A DNA stretch of 64,000 nt from Paracoccus sp. JM45. GTDB lineage: Bacteria > Pseudomonadota > Alphaproteobacteria > Rhodobacterales > Rhodobacteraceae. This document shows, one piece after another, positions 49,821 to 59,561 of this stretch. The stretch's first letter is position 1. Every line of letters starts with the position of its first letter. The stretch lies in contig NZ_QQVY01000004.1 of NCBI RefSeq assembly GCF_003590715.1, positions 1 to 64,000 on the forward strand. Reading direction: 5' to 3'. The translations under genes and the position numbers were made by a program. Under the pieces are notes generated by a model that saw only the letters and a program-made list of their open reading frames with translations, had not been told where the DNA came from and made no database searches.

Positions 49821-50045
49821 TCTGCATTGCCACGCGACCTATCCAAACGACAGGTCGCGATATGAATGCAAATTATCTATCCTTGATAGAAAGTTTGCCC
49901 AATTTAGCTTCATATTCGACCATAAGTTGTATTCACGGGTTGTCTCTGAAATCGCCAGAGGTTCAGATCGCCGTGCAGTGCTTGTGGTTTTAACTTGTAA
50001 CGTTTGGCTTTTTTGCGCCACTCACCCCTGACCGGATTTACAGTC

Positions 50046-50678
50046 ATGACCAGCAAACCCGTCACTCCGGAATCTGCAAATCTGCATGAACGTGCAGGTG
50101 TCGCACTCCTGCGATTGGTCGAAACAACCCAGTCCCGCTTGCCGGATCTGGGCGATATCGCGCGCGAAATGGACGAGCCTCTTTCGCGGGTCAGCGAGAT
50201 CTATGCGACAGCGCAATGCCTGCTGGTGTCGGTCATCGAACAATCTATGACAATCCTGATCGACAGTTGCACACGGGCAGTCGTGCAGGTCGATCCGGAT
50301 GATCCGATGGGACAATGTCAGGCCCTGATCGAAGCCTATCTGACGTGGGTGACACAGCACCCGTCACAGTTCCGCTTGATGTCGGATCAGAGGTTGCTGG
50401 ATGTTGCACGCTTTGAAAGCCTTCGCCGCTATCAGGATTCCATTAACGAGCTTGCAGGCCGTATGATGTATCGCGCGCAAGCGCAGGGGCAATTACATCC
50501 AAAAGAAGACGTCCCTGCATTGGTTCTGACCAGCCGTTGCTTTGTGTATGGCGTGGCGCGCATGATTGTTGACGGCAGACTGTGTGATTTTTCGGGTGGC
50601 AATAACGCAATGGAAGCCGCGCAGAATATCACCCGTGACTATATCCGTCGGGTCGCGCGCGGGTCACAGCCCAGATAG
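50046..50678 (+). CDS. TetR-family transcriptional regulator
   Basis: A 210-residue regulator. The N-terminal helix-turn-helix is recognisable but divergent: [32 protein letters not shown] replaces the more usual pattern. The C-terminal ligand domain is helical with [14 protein letters not shown] and [18 protein letters not shown], resembling WHG-type domains. ATG 50046 lacks a strong Shine-Dalgarno. It stands between the typA terminator and ahcY. Its target and ligand are unknown. Confidence 0.72.
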   Translation: MTSKPVTPESANLHERAGVALLRLVETTQSRLPDLGDIAREMDEPLSRVSEIYATAQCLLVSVIEQSMTILIDSCTRAVVQVDPDDPMGQCQALIEAYLTWVTQHPSQFRLMSDQRLLDVARFESLRRYQDSINELAGRMMYRAQAQGQLHPKEDVPALVLTSRCFVYGVARMIVDGRLCDFSGGNNAMEAAQNITRDYIRRVARGSQPR

Positions 50679-50700
50679 CGCAGCGTGACTTTTTATCCCC

Positions 50701-50765
50701 TTTCAGGTCGCCATACCATGGGGTATCCCTTGGGCAACCTGGGAATGACGAAAGACATCACGTGA
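50701..50765 (+). promoter_or_regulatory. structured leader with short upstream frame before ahcY
   Basis: TTTCAGGT (50701-50708) can pair with ACCTGGGA (50737-50744), and within it GCC/GGC and ATACC/GGTAT stack into one bent stem. ATG 50718 opens a 15-residue frame, [15 protein letters not shown], whose TGA (50763-50765) overlaps the GTG start of ahcY. This could be a leader peptide or translational coupler, or chance. It does not match SAH, SAM-II or SAM/SAH riboswitch consensus as I remember them. Confidence 0.35.
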
Positions 50766-52147
50766 ACGATTACATCATCAAGGACATCGCGCTGGCCGAT
50801 TTTGGCCGTAAAGAACTGGATATCGCCGAAATCGAGATGCCGGGCCTGATGGCCCTGCTTGAGGAATATGGCGACAGCAAACCCCTGAAGGGTGCCCGCA
50901 TCGTCGGCAGCCTGCATATGACCATCCAGACCGCCGTTCTGATCGAAACGCTGGTCGGACTTGGTGCCGATGTGCGTTGGGCATCCTGCAACATCTATTC
51001 GACCCAAGACCATGCAGCGGCCGCCATTGCCGCCGCAGGCATCCCCGTTTTCGCGATCAAGGGTCAAAGCCTTGAAGAGCATTGGGATTATCTGGACCGC
51101 TCGTTCCAGTTCGAAGAGGGCGCGAACCTGATTTTGGACGACGGTGGCGATGCGACGCTTTACGTCCTGCTAGGGGCGCGGGCCGAGGCTGGTGAAGACA
51201 TCATTCCCGTGCCGGAATCCGATGAGGAAGCCGTCATCAAGGCACAGATCGCCAAGCGCATGGCGCAATCGCCCGGCTGGTTCACTAAGACCCGCGACCA
51301 GATCCTTGGTGTGTCCGAAGAAACCACGACCGGCGTTCATCGCCTGTATGATCTGCAGAAAAAAGGGCAGCTGCCCTTCCCCGCGATCAACGTGAACGAC
51401 AGCGTGACCAAGTCGAAATTCGACAATAAATACGGCTGCAAGGAATCGCTGGTCGACGGCATCCGCCGCGCGACCGACGTGATGATGGCTGGCAAGGTTG
51501 CTGTTGTCTGCGGTTACGGCGATGTCGGCAAAGGTTGCGCTGCCAGCCTGGTCGGCGCCGGTGCTCGCGTGAAAGTGACCGAGGTCGATCCGATCTGCGC
51601 CCTGCAAGCCGCCATGGACGGGTTCGAGGTTGTGACCTTGGAAGACGTCGCAGACAGCGCCGATATTTTTGTCACCACGACGGGCAACAAGGACGTCATC
51701 CGTCTGGAACATATGCGCGTCATGAAAAACATGGCGATCGTTGGCAATATCGGCCATTTCGACAATGAAATCCAGGTGGCCAGCCTGCGCAACCACAAAT
51801 GGACCAACATCAAGGATCAGGTGGACATGATCGAGATGCCCTCGGGCAATCGCATCATCCTGCTGAGCCAGGGTCGTTTGCTGAACCTTGGCAATGCCAC
51901 CGGCCACCCGTCCTTCGTGATGTCGGCCAGCTTTACCAATCAGGTTCTGGCGCAGATCGAGCTGTGGACCAAGGGCGACGAATATAAGCCCGGCGTCTAT
52001 ATCCTTCCCAAGGCGCTGGACGAAAAAGTTGCACGTTTGCACCTTGAAAAGGTAGGCGCGAAGCTGAGCACGCTTTCCAAGGAACAGGCGGATTACATCG
52101 GCGTTACGCCCGAAGGCCCGTTCAAATCAGACCATTACCGGTACTAA
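50762..52147 (+). CDS. ahcY: adenosylhomocysteinase
   Basis: A 461-residue enzyme that splits S-adenosylhomocysteine to adenosine and homocysteine, removing the product inhibitor of methyltransferases. [52 protein letters not shown], the NAD-binding [18 protein letters not shown] and [11 protein letters not shown] are conserved, and the chain ends [10 protein letters not shown], the classical C-terminal Lys...Tyr that closes the NAD site. The start is GTG 50762; no in-frame ATG is available nearby. The unusual leader may control it. metK starts 4 bases after its stop, so the SAM-cycle genes form an operon. Confidence 0.95.
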   Translation: MNDYIIKDIALADFGRKELDIAEIEMPGLMALLEEYGDSKPLKGARIVGSLHMTIQTAVLIETLVGLGADVRWASCNIYSTQDHAAAAIAAAGIPVFAIKGQSLEEHWDYLDRSFQFEEGANLILDDGGDATLYVLLGARAEAGEDIIPVPESDEEAVIKAQIAKRMAQSPGWFTKTRDQILGVSEETTTGVHRLYDLQKKGQLPFPAINVNDSVTKSKFDNKYGCKESLVDGIRRATDVMMAGKVAVVCGYGDVGKGCAASLVGAGARVKVTEVDPICALQAAMDGFEVVTLEDVADSADIFVTTTGNKDVIRLEHMRVMKNMAIVGNIGHFDNEIQVASLRNHKWTNIKDQVDMIEMPSGNRIILLSQGRLLNLGNATGHPSFVMSASFTNQVLAQIELWTKGDEYKPGVYILPKALDEKVARLHLEKVGAKLSTLSKEQADYIGVTPEGPFKSDHYRY

Positions 52148-52151
52148 TCAC

Positions 52152-53330
52152 ATGACAGAATATTCGCTGTTTACCTCTGAGTCCGTCTCGGAGGGGCATC
52201 CCGACAAGATCGCCGACCAGATTTCGGATGCGATCCTTGATGCCATCCTGACCGAAGATGCGCGCGCCCGTGTGGCCTGCGAGACGATGGTGAAAACCGG
52301 CGTCGCCATTATCTCTGGTGAAATCACGACCAGTGCATGGGTGGATCTGGAATCCATCGTGCGCGGCGTCATTAGCGATATCGGATATAATTCATCCGAT
52401 GTCGGCTTTGACGGTGCGACATGCTCGGTCATCAATATCATCGGCAAGCAATCACCCGAGATCAATCAGGGTGTCGACCGCGCCAGTCTGGAAGAACAGG
52501 GTGCGGGCGATCAGGGTCTGATGTTCGGCTATGCCTCGGATGAAACCGACGTGCTGATGCCCGCACCTATCACCTATGCCCACCGTCTGGTTGAACGCCA
52601 GTCGAAGGTGCGCCGTGACGGTTCGCTGGCGTGGCTGCGTCCGGATGCCAAATCGCAGGTCACGCTGCGTTATGGTGCCGATGGTCGTCCCGAAGGTATC
52701 GACGCCGTCGTGCTGTCCACCCAGCACAACCCCGAAATCAGCTTGGCCGACCTACGCGAAGCTGTGATCGAGGAGATCATCAAGCCGGTTCTTCCCGCAG
52801 AATGGCTGAATGCCGACACAAAATACTTCATTAACCCGACCGGCAAGTTTGTCATCGGCGGGCCGGTGGGTGATTGCGGTCTGACGGGTCGCAAGATCAT
52901 CGTCGACAGCTATGGCGGCATGGCCCGTCATGGTGGCGGTGCATTTTCGGGCAAAGATCCGTCCAAAGTTGACCGTTCTGCGGCCTATGCGGGTCGATGG
53001 GTTGCCAAGAATATCGTCGCGGCTGGTCTGGCCCGCCGCTGCGAAATTCAGGTCAGCTATGCCATTGGCGTGGCCGAGCCGACCTCGATTAGCATCAACT
53101 GTTTCGGCACGGAGACCGTGCCTGCGGATAAGATCGTCGCCGCCGTGCGCGAGGTTTTCGACCTGCGTCCCTTCGCGATCATCCGCGAATTGGACCTGCT
53201 GCACCCAATCTATCGCCCGACTGCCAGCTATGGCCATTTCGGTCGCGACGCCTATGCATTGAACGGGGCAACTGCATTTACGTGGGAACGCACTGATCGC
53301 GCCGAGGCGTTGAAGGCGGCTTTGACCTGA
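52152..53330 (+). CDS. metK: S-adenosylmethionine synthetase
   Basis: A 392-residue enzyme making SAM from methionine and [23 protein letters not shown] has the catalytic His, and [32 protein letters not shown] and [20 protein letters not shown] form the ATP and phosphate sites. Length is typical. ATG 52152 lies 4 bases after ahcY. Rhodobacterales often carry a SAM/SAH riboswitch directly before metK, but there is no room for one here; control must come from the ahcY leader or promoter. Confidence 0.95.
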   Translation: MTEYSLFTSESVSEGHPDKIADQISDAILDAILTEDARARVACETMVKTGVAIISGEITTSAWVDLESIVRGVISDIGYNSSDVGFDGATCSVINIIGKQSPEINQGVDRASLEEQGAGDQGLMFGYASDETDVLMPAPITYAHRLVERQSKVRRDGSLAWLRPDAKSQVTLRYGADGRPEGIDAVVLSTQHNPEISLADLREAVIEEIIKPVLPAEWLNADTKYFINPTGKFVIGGPVGDCGLTGRKIIVDSYGGMARHGGGAFSGKDPSKVDRSAAYAGRWVAKNIVAAGLARRCEIQVSYAIGVAEPTSISINCFGTETVPADKIVAAVREVFDLRPFAIIRELDLLHPIYRPTASYGHFGRDAYALNGATAFTWERTDRAEALKAALT

Positions 53331-53334
53331 AAAC

Positions 53335-53366
53335 AAAAAGGCCGCCCATGATCGGGCGGCCTTTTT
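53335..53366. terminator. bidirectional terminator after metK
   Basis: AAAAAGGCCGCCC pairs with GGGCGGCCTTTTT (53335-53347 and 53354-53366) around a 6-base loop. The A and T runs on both sides let it end both metK and the converging DUF4870 gene. Confidence 0.92.
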
Positions 53367-53384
53367 CAATCCAAGGACTGGCGA

Positions 53385-53741
53385 TTAATACGCCATGATG
53401 CCCCAATATTTCGTTCCGCTGATTGGCCGGCCTTCGTTCGCCAGCAAAAAGCCTGAAATGACGCGGATCAGGCCCCAAACGGCCAGAAAACCCCAGATCA
53501 GGAAACCGATTCCGATCATCATTGTCAGCATTCCAAGGAAAGCCAGCAGAAGACTGATCCAGAATGTCCGGATCTGGAACCGCAGATGGCTGTCCAGAAC
53601 CTGATCCTTCCCGCGCGAGATATAGGCATAGACGACGCCTGCTATCGACGTGAAGGCCACCAGATAACCGACTGCATAAAGGCCATAGATAATCTTAGCA
53701 GGCATCAGGTCATGGTCAGTTTTTTGTAGATCAGGCGTCAT
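53385..53741 (-). CDS. DUF4870 family membrane protein
   Basis: A 118-residue membrane protein, DUF4870-like. Three hydrophobic segments are visible: YGLYAVGYLVAFTSIAGVVY, TFWISLLLAFLGMLTMMIGI and FLIWGFLAVWGLIRVISG. The family's HLRFQIRTFW segment is present. Function is unknown. ATG 53741 follows AGAGGT. It lies 15 bases after the ratA-like gene, in the same operon. Confidence 0.75.
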   Translation of the reverse strand: MTPDLQKTDHDLMPAKIIYGLYAVGYLVAFTSIAGVVYAYISRGKDQVLDSHLRFQIRTFWISLLLAFLGMLTMMIGIGFLIWGFLAVWGLIRVISGFLLANEGRPISGTKYWGIMAY

Positions 53742-53756
53742 CTTGATACCTCTGGT

Positions 53757-54218
53757 TCAGGAATAAAGTTTGCGCGCCCGATCTTCGAAGGCGCGGATGA
53801 TGCGCGACATCGCCTCGTTGAAGACTACGCCAATCAATCGTTGCAGAATAGCGTTCTTGAATTCGAAATCCACGAAGAACTCGACATGGCATCCACCCTC
53901 GGGGCGATCCTTGAAGGTCCAGCCGCTGTTCATGTATTTGAACGGACCGTCCAGATATTCCGTGTCAATTCTGGATACACCATCCGCATTCTCCGGCCAC
54001 AGCACGACGCGACTGCCGAAACGTTCGCGGAATACTTTGAAGCTGATGACCAGATCGGCAGTAATTTCCTCGGACCCGTCGTCGCGCGGGCTGCGTGTAC
54101 GGATACGGGCCGCGCTGTTCCACGGAAGGAACTGCGGATAGGATTCAACATCCGCAACCAGATCATACATCTGGCGGGCGCTATAGGGCAAATCTCGGGT
54201 ATCGTGAGTTTTTGGCAA
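53757..54218 (-). CDS. RatA/COQ10-type START domain protein
   Basis: A 153-residue START/polyketide-cyclase fold protein. LPYSARQMYDLVADVESYPQFLPW is the family opening; FRERFGSRVVLWPEN and VEFFVDFEFKNAILQRLIGVVFNEA complete it. In eukaryotes and alphaproteobacteria such proteins bind ubiquinone (COQ10); E. coli RatA was reported to hinder 70S assembly. The start is TTG 54218, because no in-frame ATG is present near the conserved N-terminus. Followed by the DUF4870 gene. Confidence 0.82.
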   Translation of the reverse strand: MPKTHDTRDLPYSARQMYDLVADVESYPQFLPWNSAARIRTRSPRDDGSEEITADLVISFKVFRERFGSRVVLWPENADGVSRIDTEYLDGPFKYMNSGWTFKDRPEGGCHVEFFVDFEFKNAILQRLIGVVFNEAMSRIIRAFEDRARKLYS

Positions 54219-54288
54219 GGGTTCGCTCTTGAGTTTCGTCGCGGCGTCTGTTTCGATTCACAGCAGGCATTAACAGGCGGAACCCGCG

Positions 54289-54474
54289 ATGAACAATATG
54301 ATCTGGCTGATGCGCGCCGTAAAATGGGTTAGAAACCCGCCTAGCCCGAAAATGGTCAAGCTGGTGTTCGCGATCATTGCTGCGGGCCTGGTGATGCTTT
54401 TGCTTGAAAAGCTTGGAATGTGGCCCGATTGGGCCACAATGGATCACGGCCGAGGTGGACGGGTTCTGCGTTAA
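54289..54474 (+). CDS. small membrane protein, 61 aa
   Basis: A 61-residue protein with basic N-terminal part (MRAVKWVRNPPSPKMVKLVF) and one membrane helix (AIIAAGLVMLLLEKLG) followed by WPDWATMD. The pattern is one I recall as conserved but uncharacterised in Rhodobacterales. ATG 54289 follows AGGCGG at eight bases. Its stop overlaps by 4 bases the end of a converging 33-residue gene. Confidence 0.65.
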   Translation: MNNMIWLMRAVKWVRNPPSPKMVKLVFAIIAAGLVMLLLEKLGMWPDWATMDHGRGGRVLR

Positions 54475-54572
54475 TCCTTGCGGATAACCACCGGCTGCGG
54501 ACGCGGTGCACCCAGTTTCAGGGTAATCGCGAAAGCACTCAGCAATCCCATAGCCATTACGATCAGCGTCAT
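54471..54572 (-). CDS. small membrane peptide, 33 aa
   Basis: ATG 54572 opens a 33-codon frame: MTLIVMAMGLLSAFAITLKL, a one-helix hydrophobic stretch, then a Pro/basic end finishing VVIRKD. A strong AGGAGGG lies about eight bases upstream, which is the best reason to call it a gene. It is tail to tail with the 61-residue membrane protein gene. It sits directly downstream of the YpfJ-type protease gene, 36 bases past its stop. No homologue is recalled. Confidence 0.55.
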   Translation of the reverse strand: MTLIVMAMGLLSAFAITLKLGAPRPQPVVIRKD

Positions 54573-54607
54573 TCTTCAGTCCCTCCTGTCCGATACAGCA
54601 AATCTAG

Positions 54608-55441
54608 TCACAGATTCGCCGCTCCGAATGTGTCACATTGTCCCATCTGACCGGAATTGTAACCCCTCATCAGCCATTCCTGTCGCTGGTCGGCCGATCC
54701 ATGGGTGAAACTGTCCGGCACCGGTGTGCGACCTGCGCTTTGCTGGATAACATCGTCGCCCACCGCCTCTGCGGCACGCATTGCTTCTTCCAGATCACCA
54801 ACGTCCAGACTACCGAAACGTTCCTGCGCCTGACGTGCCCAGATGCCGGCATAACAATCGGCCTGCAGTTCGGTCATGACCGAAAGGCGGTTGGCGTCCG
54901 CTTCGGACTGGCGACCACGTTCCTGATTAACAGCGCCAAGAACGCCGGTCAGGTTCTGGACGTGGTGGCCGACCTCATGCGCGACAACATAGGCGGCAGC
55001 AAAATCGCCGCCCGCGCCCATACGGCTTTCCATCATATCGAAGAAATCGGTATCCAGATAGACGTTCTGGTCACCGGGGCAATAAAACGGCCCCATAGCA
55101 GCCGAGGCTCCGCCGCAGGCCGATTGCACCGAACCGCGGAACAGCACCAGCTTGGGGTTCACATAATTGACGCCCGCCTGATCAGGCAAGACGGGTGCCC
55201 AGACTTCTTCGGTGTCAGCCAGCACAACGGACACGAATTGCCCCCATTCATCGTCACGTTGGGACAGTTCGGTTTGCTGTGATCCGCTATCCAGCCCCTG
55301 AACCAATGGGGTAACGTCGATTCCGAAGAAATAGCCGACGCCCAGCACGACCAACGTCCCGACGATACCGATACCGCCTGCCCGTCCCATGCCGCGGCGA
55401 TCCTCGATGTTGTTACTGCCCCGCCGTCCGCGCCATTTCAT
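54608..55441 (-). CDS. YpfJ-type zinc metalloprotease
   Basis: A 277-residue member of the neutral zinc metallopeptidase (YpfJ) family. One N-terminal membrane helix (GIGIVGTLVVLGVGYFFGID) is followed by a soluble domain outside the cytoplasm. AAYVVAHEVGHHVQNLTG carries the HEVGH zinc motif and ELQADCYAGIWA the third ligand Glu. CGGASAAMGPFYCPGDQNVYLD is conserved. ATG 55441 follows AGGAAG; upstream frame is not conserved. It is divergent from the YqaA gene. Substrate unknown. Confidence 0.87.
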   Translation of the reverse strand: MKWRGRRGSNNIEDRRGMGRAGGIGIVGTLVVLGVGYFFGIDVTPLVQGLDSGSQQTELSQRDDEWGQFVSVVLADTEEVWAPVLPDQAGVNYVNPKLVLFRGSVQSACGGASAAMGPFYCPGDQNVYLDTDFFDMMESRMGAGGDFAAAYVVAHEVGHHVQNLTGVLGAVNQERGRQSEADANRLSVMTELQADCYAGIWARQAQERFGSLDVGDLEEAMRAAEAVGDDVIQQSAGRTPVPDSFTHGSADQRQEWLMRGYNSGQMGQCDTFGAANL

Positions 55442-55599
55442 CCGGTGATCTTCCTGTTCTGATGATGTTATGCAGGCAACGCGCCCGTCGTCATCGGGTT
55501 TCACAGCATAATCACAGCGCTGCGACATTGCCGCAAGATGCTTGACCTTTGGCACGCACAAGGGGATGCACGATAAACTTCAGGGACAAGGGAGCCGTA

Positions 55600-56178
55600 A
55601 TGCTGCGCAAGCTATACGATTGGACGATGGGGCTGGCCGCGCATAAGCGCGCGGATGCATGGCTGTTCGGCATCAGCTTTATCGAAAGCAGTGTCTTTCC
55701 CATTCCCCCCGATGTCCTGATGATCCCGATGATTCTCGCGCGGCGGGCCCGTGCATGGGTCATTGCATCGATTGCCACGCTGGGGTCGGTTTTCGGTGCC
55801 TTGCTTGGCTATTGGATCGGTGCCACCTTGATGGGATCAGTCGGGCAATGGGTGCTGACGCTTTACGGGAAAGAGGCTGCCTATGACCATCTGGCCATGC
55901 AATTTGCGGCACAGGGCGGTTGGGCGGTCCTGTTCGCGGCATTGACCCCTTTTCCCTTCAAGGTCATCACGATTTTCTCGGGGGCGGTCGGGCTGTCGAT
56001 TCCGGTCTTTCTGCTGACCACGATCATTGGACGTGCCGCACGGTTCTTTATTGTTGCGGGATTGTTATGGCGGTTTGGTCCGCCGATCCGTGACTTTATC
56101 GAACGCCGCCTCGGCCTTGTCTTTACCATCTTTATGATCTGCCTGATCGGCGGTTTCGCAGTCCTGAGGTTCCTATGA
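55600..56178 (+). CDS. YqaA/DedA (SNARE-associated) family membrane protein
   Basis: A 192-residue membrane protein of the DedA/VTT superfamily, YqaA subgroup. RADAWLFGISFIESSVFPIPPDVLMIPM and the Gly-rich GSVFGALLGYWIGATL lead to FAALTPFPFKVITIFSGAVGL, the characteristic re-entrant regions. Members move phospholipid or undecaprenyl phosphate. ATG 55600 follows AAGGGAG. It overlaps the DsbB-like gene by 4 bases (ATGA). Confidence 0.85.
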   Translation: MLRKLYDWTMGLAAHKRADAWLFGISFIESSVFPIPPDVLMIPMILARRARAWVIASIATLGSVFGALLGYWIGATLMGSVGQWVLTLYGKEAAYDHLAMQFAAQGGWAVLFAALTPFPFKVITIFSGAVGLSIPVFLLTTIIGRAARFFIVAGLLWRFGPPIRDFIERRLGLVFTIFMICLIGGFAVLRFL

Positions 56179-56651
56179 ACGGTCAACAGCTTTCCTTTTA
56201 CGCCGGTGCCGGATCTGCGGCGCTGCTGATCGCAGCGCTTGGCTTTCAGGCCGCCGGCTATATGCCGTGCGAGCTGTGCATCCTGCAGCGTTGGCCCCAT
56301 GTCGCAGCGATGGTTCTGGCAGCATTGGTCTGGTTGACCGGCTGGACCCGGTCGCTGGCGATCCTTGGCATGATTGCAGCGGGTGCCGCCATGGGGCTGG
56401 CCATCTTCCACATGGGTGTCGAAATGACATGGTGGCCCGGTCCCGCACATTGTTCGGGCAGCGTCAGCAGCATCGCCCGCATGTCGGCCAGCGACCTGAT
56501 GGCAAAACTGCAAGAAACCCCCGTCACCCGCTGCGACGAGGTTGCATGGCGCTTTCTTGGCGTGTCGATGGCCGGATGGAACGCGATCTGGTCGGCGGTT
56601 CTGGCCGTGATCTGGGCATTGGCGGCCCGCAAGGGTAACAAAGCCGCTTAA
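56175..56651 (+). CDS. dsbB: DsbB-like disulfide bond formation protein
   Basis: A 158-residue inner-membrane protein with four hydrophobic segments. GYMPCELCILQRWPHVAAM contains the CxxC redox pair and the Arg near quinone, as in DsbB. A second Cys pair lies in the later periplasmic loop: AHCSGSVS and TRCDEVAWR. It would re-oxidise DsbA and pass electrons to ubiquinone. ATG overlaps the YqaA stop. No dsbA is nearby. Confidence 0.87.
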   Translation: MNGQQLSFYAGAGSAALLIAALGFQAAGYMPCELCILQRWPHVAAMVLAALVWLTGWTRSLAILGMIAAGAAMGLAIFHMGVEMTWWPGPAHCSGSVSSIARMSASDLMAKLQETPVTRCDEVAWRFLGVSMAGWNAIWSAVLAVIWALAARKGNKAA

Positions 56652-56745
56652 TTGACTGATTTACCTGCGGTGACAGCGGGGCCACGATTGCCCCCTGCAC
56701 CTGCCTCGGCTATACCTAGTATCGACAAGATGTTGAGGAATACCC

Positions 56746-59517
56746 GTGGCCGACACCCCAGAAGACGATCTGCCCCAAACCCCCGAGAATGGTGACGAAA
56801 CCAGCACCGAGACACGCGTGGTGATGCACCATGAAGGTCCGGTCATCGACATCAGCGACGAGATGCGGACTTCGTATCTGGACTATGCGATGTCGGTCAT
56901 CGTCAGCCGTGCAATTCCCGATTTGCGTGACGGCCTGAAACCCGTTCACCGCCGGATCCTCTATGCGATGGATGAAAGCGGGAATACGCCCGACAAATCC
57001 TATCGCAAATCGGCGCGTCCGGTCGGTGACGTCATGGGTAAGTATCACCCCCATGGCGACAGCGCGATCTATGACGCACTGGTCCGTCTGGCGCAGGACT
57101 TTTCGATGTCGCTGCCGCTTCTGGACGGTCAGGGCAACTTCGGCAGCATGGATGGCGACAGCGCGGCCGCCATGCGTTATACCGAAGTCCGCATGGACAA
57201 GCCCGCCAGTTATCTGTTGATGGATATCGACAAGGACACCGTCGATTTTCAGGACAACTATGACGGCAAGGACCGCGAACCGACGGTTCTGCCCGCGCGC
57301 TTCCCCAACATGCTGGTCAATGGCGCGGGTGGTATCGCCGTCGGTATGGCGACCAACATCCCGCCCCATAACCTGGGCGAAGTGATCGACGCCACGCTGG
57401 AGCTGATCGAAAACCCCGACCTGCCGACCGAACGTCTGCTGGAAATCATCCCCGGTCCCGACTTTCCGACCGGCGCGACGATCCTTGGCCGTTCGGGTGC
57501 ACGCAAAGCCTATCTGGAAGGGCGCGGCAGCGTCATCATCCGCGCCAAAACCCATATCGAGGAACCGCGCAAGGATCGCTATGCGATCGTCGTAGACGAG
57601 ATTCCCTATCAGGTAAATAAATCCACCCTGATCGAGAAGATTGCCGAGCTGGCCAAGGAAAAGCGGGTCGAGGGGATTTCCAGCGTTCAGGATGAATCCG
57701 ACCGTCAGGGTGTCCGCGTTGTCGTAGAACTGAAGCGCGATGCCACCCCCGAGGTTGTGCTGAACCAGTTGTTCCGTTTCACCCAGCTGCAGACCAGCTT
57801 TGGCTGCAACATGCTGGCGCTGAACGGCGGCAAGCCGGAACAATTGAAGCTGCGCGATTTTCTGACATATTTCATCAGCTTCCGCGAAGAAGTTGTTGCG
57901 CGCCGCACCGCCTATGAACTGCGTAAGGCCCGCGAACGCAGCCATGTGCTGTGTGGTCTGGCCGTCGCGGTCAGCAATGTCGATGAAGTCGTCGCGACCA
58001 TCCGGTCCTCTGCCGATGCAGGCGAGGCACGCGCCCGCCTGATGGAACGTCGCTGGCCCGCCCATGACATTGTCGAATACCTTCGCCTGATCGACGATCC
58101 GCTGCATCCCGTGAACGAAGACGGCACCTATAACCTGTCGGAAACGCAGGCACGTGCCATTCTGGACCTGCGCCTGCAGCGCCTGACGCAGATCGGTGTC
58201 AAGGAAGTCACCGACGAATTGCAAAGCCTTGCGGAATCCATCCGCGAATTCTTGGCCATCCTTGCATCGCGCGATCGGATCATGGCAATTATCAGCGACG
58301 AACTGCGCGAAATCCGCGGGTTGTTTGCTGTCCCCCGTCGGACGGAAATCGTCAATTGGTCCGGCGACATGATGGACGAAGACCTGATCGAGCGTGAGGA
58401 TATGGTCGTGACCATCACCTCGGGTGGTTACATCAAGCGCACGGCTTTGGCCGAATTCCGCGCGCAGCGTCGCGGTGGCAAAGGCCTGTCGGGCATGGCG
58501 ACCAAGGAAGACGACGTCGTCACCACCCTGTTCGTCGCCAATACCCATACCGAATTGCTGTTCTTTACGACCGACGGCATGGTTTACCGCCTGAAGACAT
58601 GGCGTCTGCCGCTGGGTGGCCGGACCTCGAAGGGCAAGGCCATCGTCAATATCCTGCCAATTGATCCCGGCGTGTCCATCGCCGCATTGATGCCCGTTGA
58701 TGCGCCGGAAACCGAATGGGAAGCCTATCAGGTCATCTTCGCGACTTCGGAGGGTGATGTCCGCCGCAACGCGCTGTCCGATTTTGCCAGCGTCCGGTCG
58801 AACGGCAAAATCGCGATGAAACTGCCCGAAGGCGTCAGCCTGATCGGCGCGCGTATGGCGACCGAAGAAGATGATGTCATGCTGATGACGGCATCGGGTC
58901 GTGCCATCCGCTTTTCCACAACTGCGGTGCGCGTCTTCAAAGGCCGCGATTCAACAGGTGTGCGCGGCATCCGTCGGGGCAATGACGACAGCGTTGTCAG
59001 CATGTCGATCATCCGCCACTTCGAGGCTGATCCGGCAGAGCGCGTTGCCTATCTGAAAATGCGCCGCGCGGTTGCCGGTGCATTGGATGACGGTGCCGAG
59101 GCGGATGAGGACGAAGACAACGTCGCCGAAGGCACGATCACTCAGGAACGCTATGCCCAGATGTCGGCTGCCGAGGATCTGATCCTGACCATCACCGCGA
59201 ATGGTGCGGGCAAGATCAGCTCCAGCTTCGATTATCCGCTGCGGGGTCGTGGCGGTCAGGGTGTCAGCGCCATGGACCGCGCCATGCGCGGCGGTGCGAT
59301 CGTGGCCAGCTTCCCTGTCGAAAACGACGACCAGATCATGCTGGCAACCTCGACTGGACAATCGATCCGCGTTCCGGTGGAAGGCATCAGCTTCCGGTCG
59401 CGATCGGCTGGCGGGGTCAAGGTCTTCAATACCAGCAGCGGAGAGATCGTCGTTTCGGTCGCCCGCATCGCGGAACAGGCCGATGCTGATGCGCTGCCGG
59501 ACGAAGATCAGGACTGA
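56746..59517 (+). CDS. gyrA: DNA gyrase subunit A
   Basis: A 923-residue GyrA. The catalytic Tyr is Tyr145 in MRYTEVRM. The quinolone region reads [20 protein letters not shown] with Ser106 and Asp110 matching E. coli Ser83 and Asp87, so it is wild type. The GyrA box [10 protein letters not shown] starts the C-terminal wrapping domain. An acidic insert (AEADEDEDN) near residue 790 is species-specific. The start is GTG 56746 after GAGGAA. A strong hairpin follows the stop. Confidence 0.96.
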   Translation: MADTPEDDLPQTPENGDETSTETRVVMHHEGPVIDISDEMRTSYLDYAMSVIVSRAIPDLRDGLKPVHRRILYAMDESGNTPDKSYRKSARPVGDVMGKYHPHGDSAIYDALVRLAQDFSMSLPLLDGQGNFGSMDGDSAAAMRYTEVRMDKPASYLLMDIDKDTVDFQDNYDGKDREPTVLPARFPNMLVNGAGGIAVGMATNIPPHNLGEVIDATLELIENPDLPTERLLEIIPGPDFPTGATILGRSGARKAYLEGRGSVIIRAKTHIEEPRKDRYAIVVDEIPYQVNKSTLIEKIAELAKEKRVEGISSVQDESDRQGVRVVVELKRDATPEVVLNQLFRFTQLQTSFGCNMLALNGGKPEQLKLRDFLTYFISFREEVVARRTAYELRKARERSHVLCGLAVAVSNVDEVVATIRSSADAGEARARLMERRWPAHDIVEYLRLIDDPLHPVNEDGTYNLSETQARAILDLRLQRLTQIGVKEVTDELQSLAESIREFLAILASRDRIMAIISDELREIRGLFAVPRRTEIVNWSGDMMDEDLIEREDMVVTITSGGYIKRTALAEFRAQRRGGKGLSGMATKEDDVVTTLFVANTHTELLFFTTDGMVYRLKTWRLPLGGRTSKGKAIVNILPIDPGVSIAALMPVDAPETEWEAYQVIFATSEGDVRRNALSDFASVRSNGKIAMKLPEGVSLIGARMATEEDDVMLMTASGRAIRFSTTAVRVFKGRDSTGVRGIRRGNDDSVVSMSIIRHFEADPAERVAYLKMRRAVAGALDDGAEADEDEDNVAEGTITQERYAQMSAAEDLILTITANGAGKISSSFDYPLRGRGGQGVSAMDRAMRGGAIVASFPVENDDQIMLATSTGQSIRVPVEGISFRSRSAGGVKVFNTSSGEIVVSVARIAEQADADALPDEDQD

Positions 59518-59526
59518 AACATCAAT

Positions 59527-59555
59527 ACCCGCCCCTGACATCAGGGGCGGGTTCT
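59527..59555 (+). terminator. hairpin terminator after gyrA
   Basis: ACCCGCCCCTGA/TCAGGGGCGGGT (59527-59538 and 59541-59552) is a perfect 12-bp inverted repeat with a 2-base centre, followed by TCTT. The U-run is weak, so some transcripts may continue into the next gene 10 bases on. Confidence 0.65.
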
Positions 59556-59561
59556 TCATAA

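Noticed and set aside
50663..50695. GTCAC/GTGAC stem followed by TTTTT after the TetR gene
   Set aside because: The stem is only five pairs with a long loop and starts inside the coding end; too weak to call as a terminator.
52148..52151. SAM/SAH riboswitch before metK
   Set aside because: Only four bases separate ahcY and metK, so there is no room for it.
56716..58548. 610-codon open frame opposite gyrA
   Set aside because: The longest antisense frame in the window, but it lies over GyrA catalytic motifs and is low-complexity in His, Gln and Asp; codon mirror effect.
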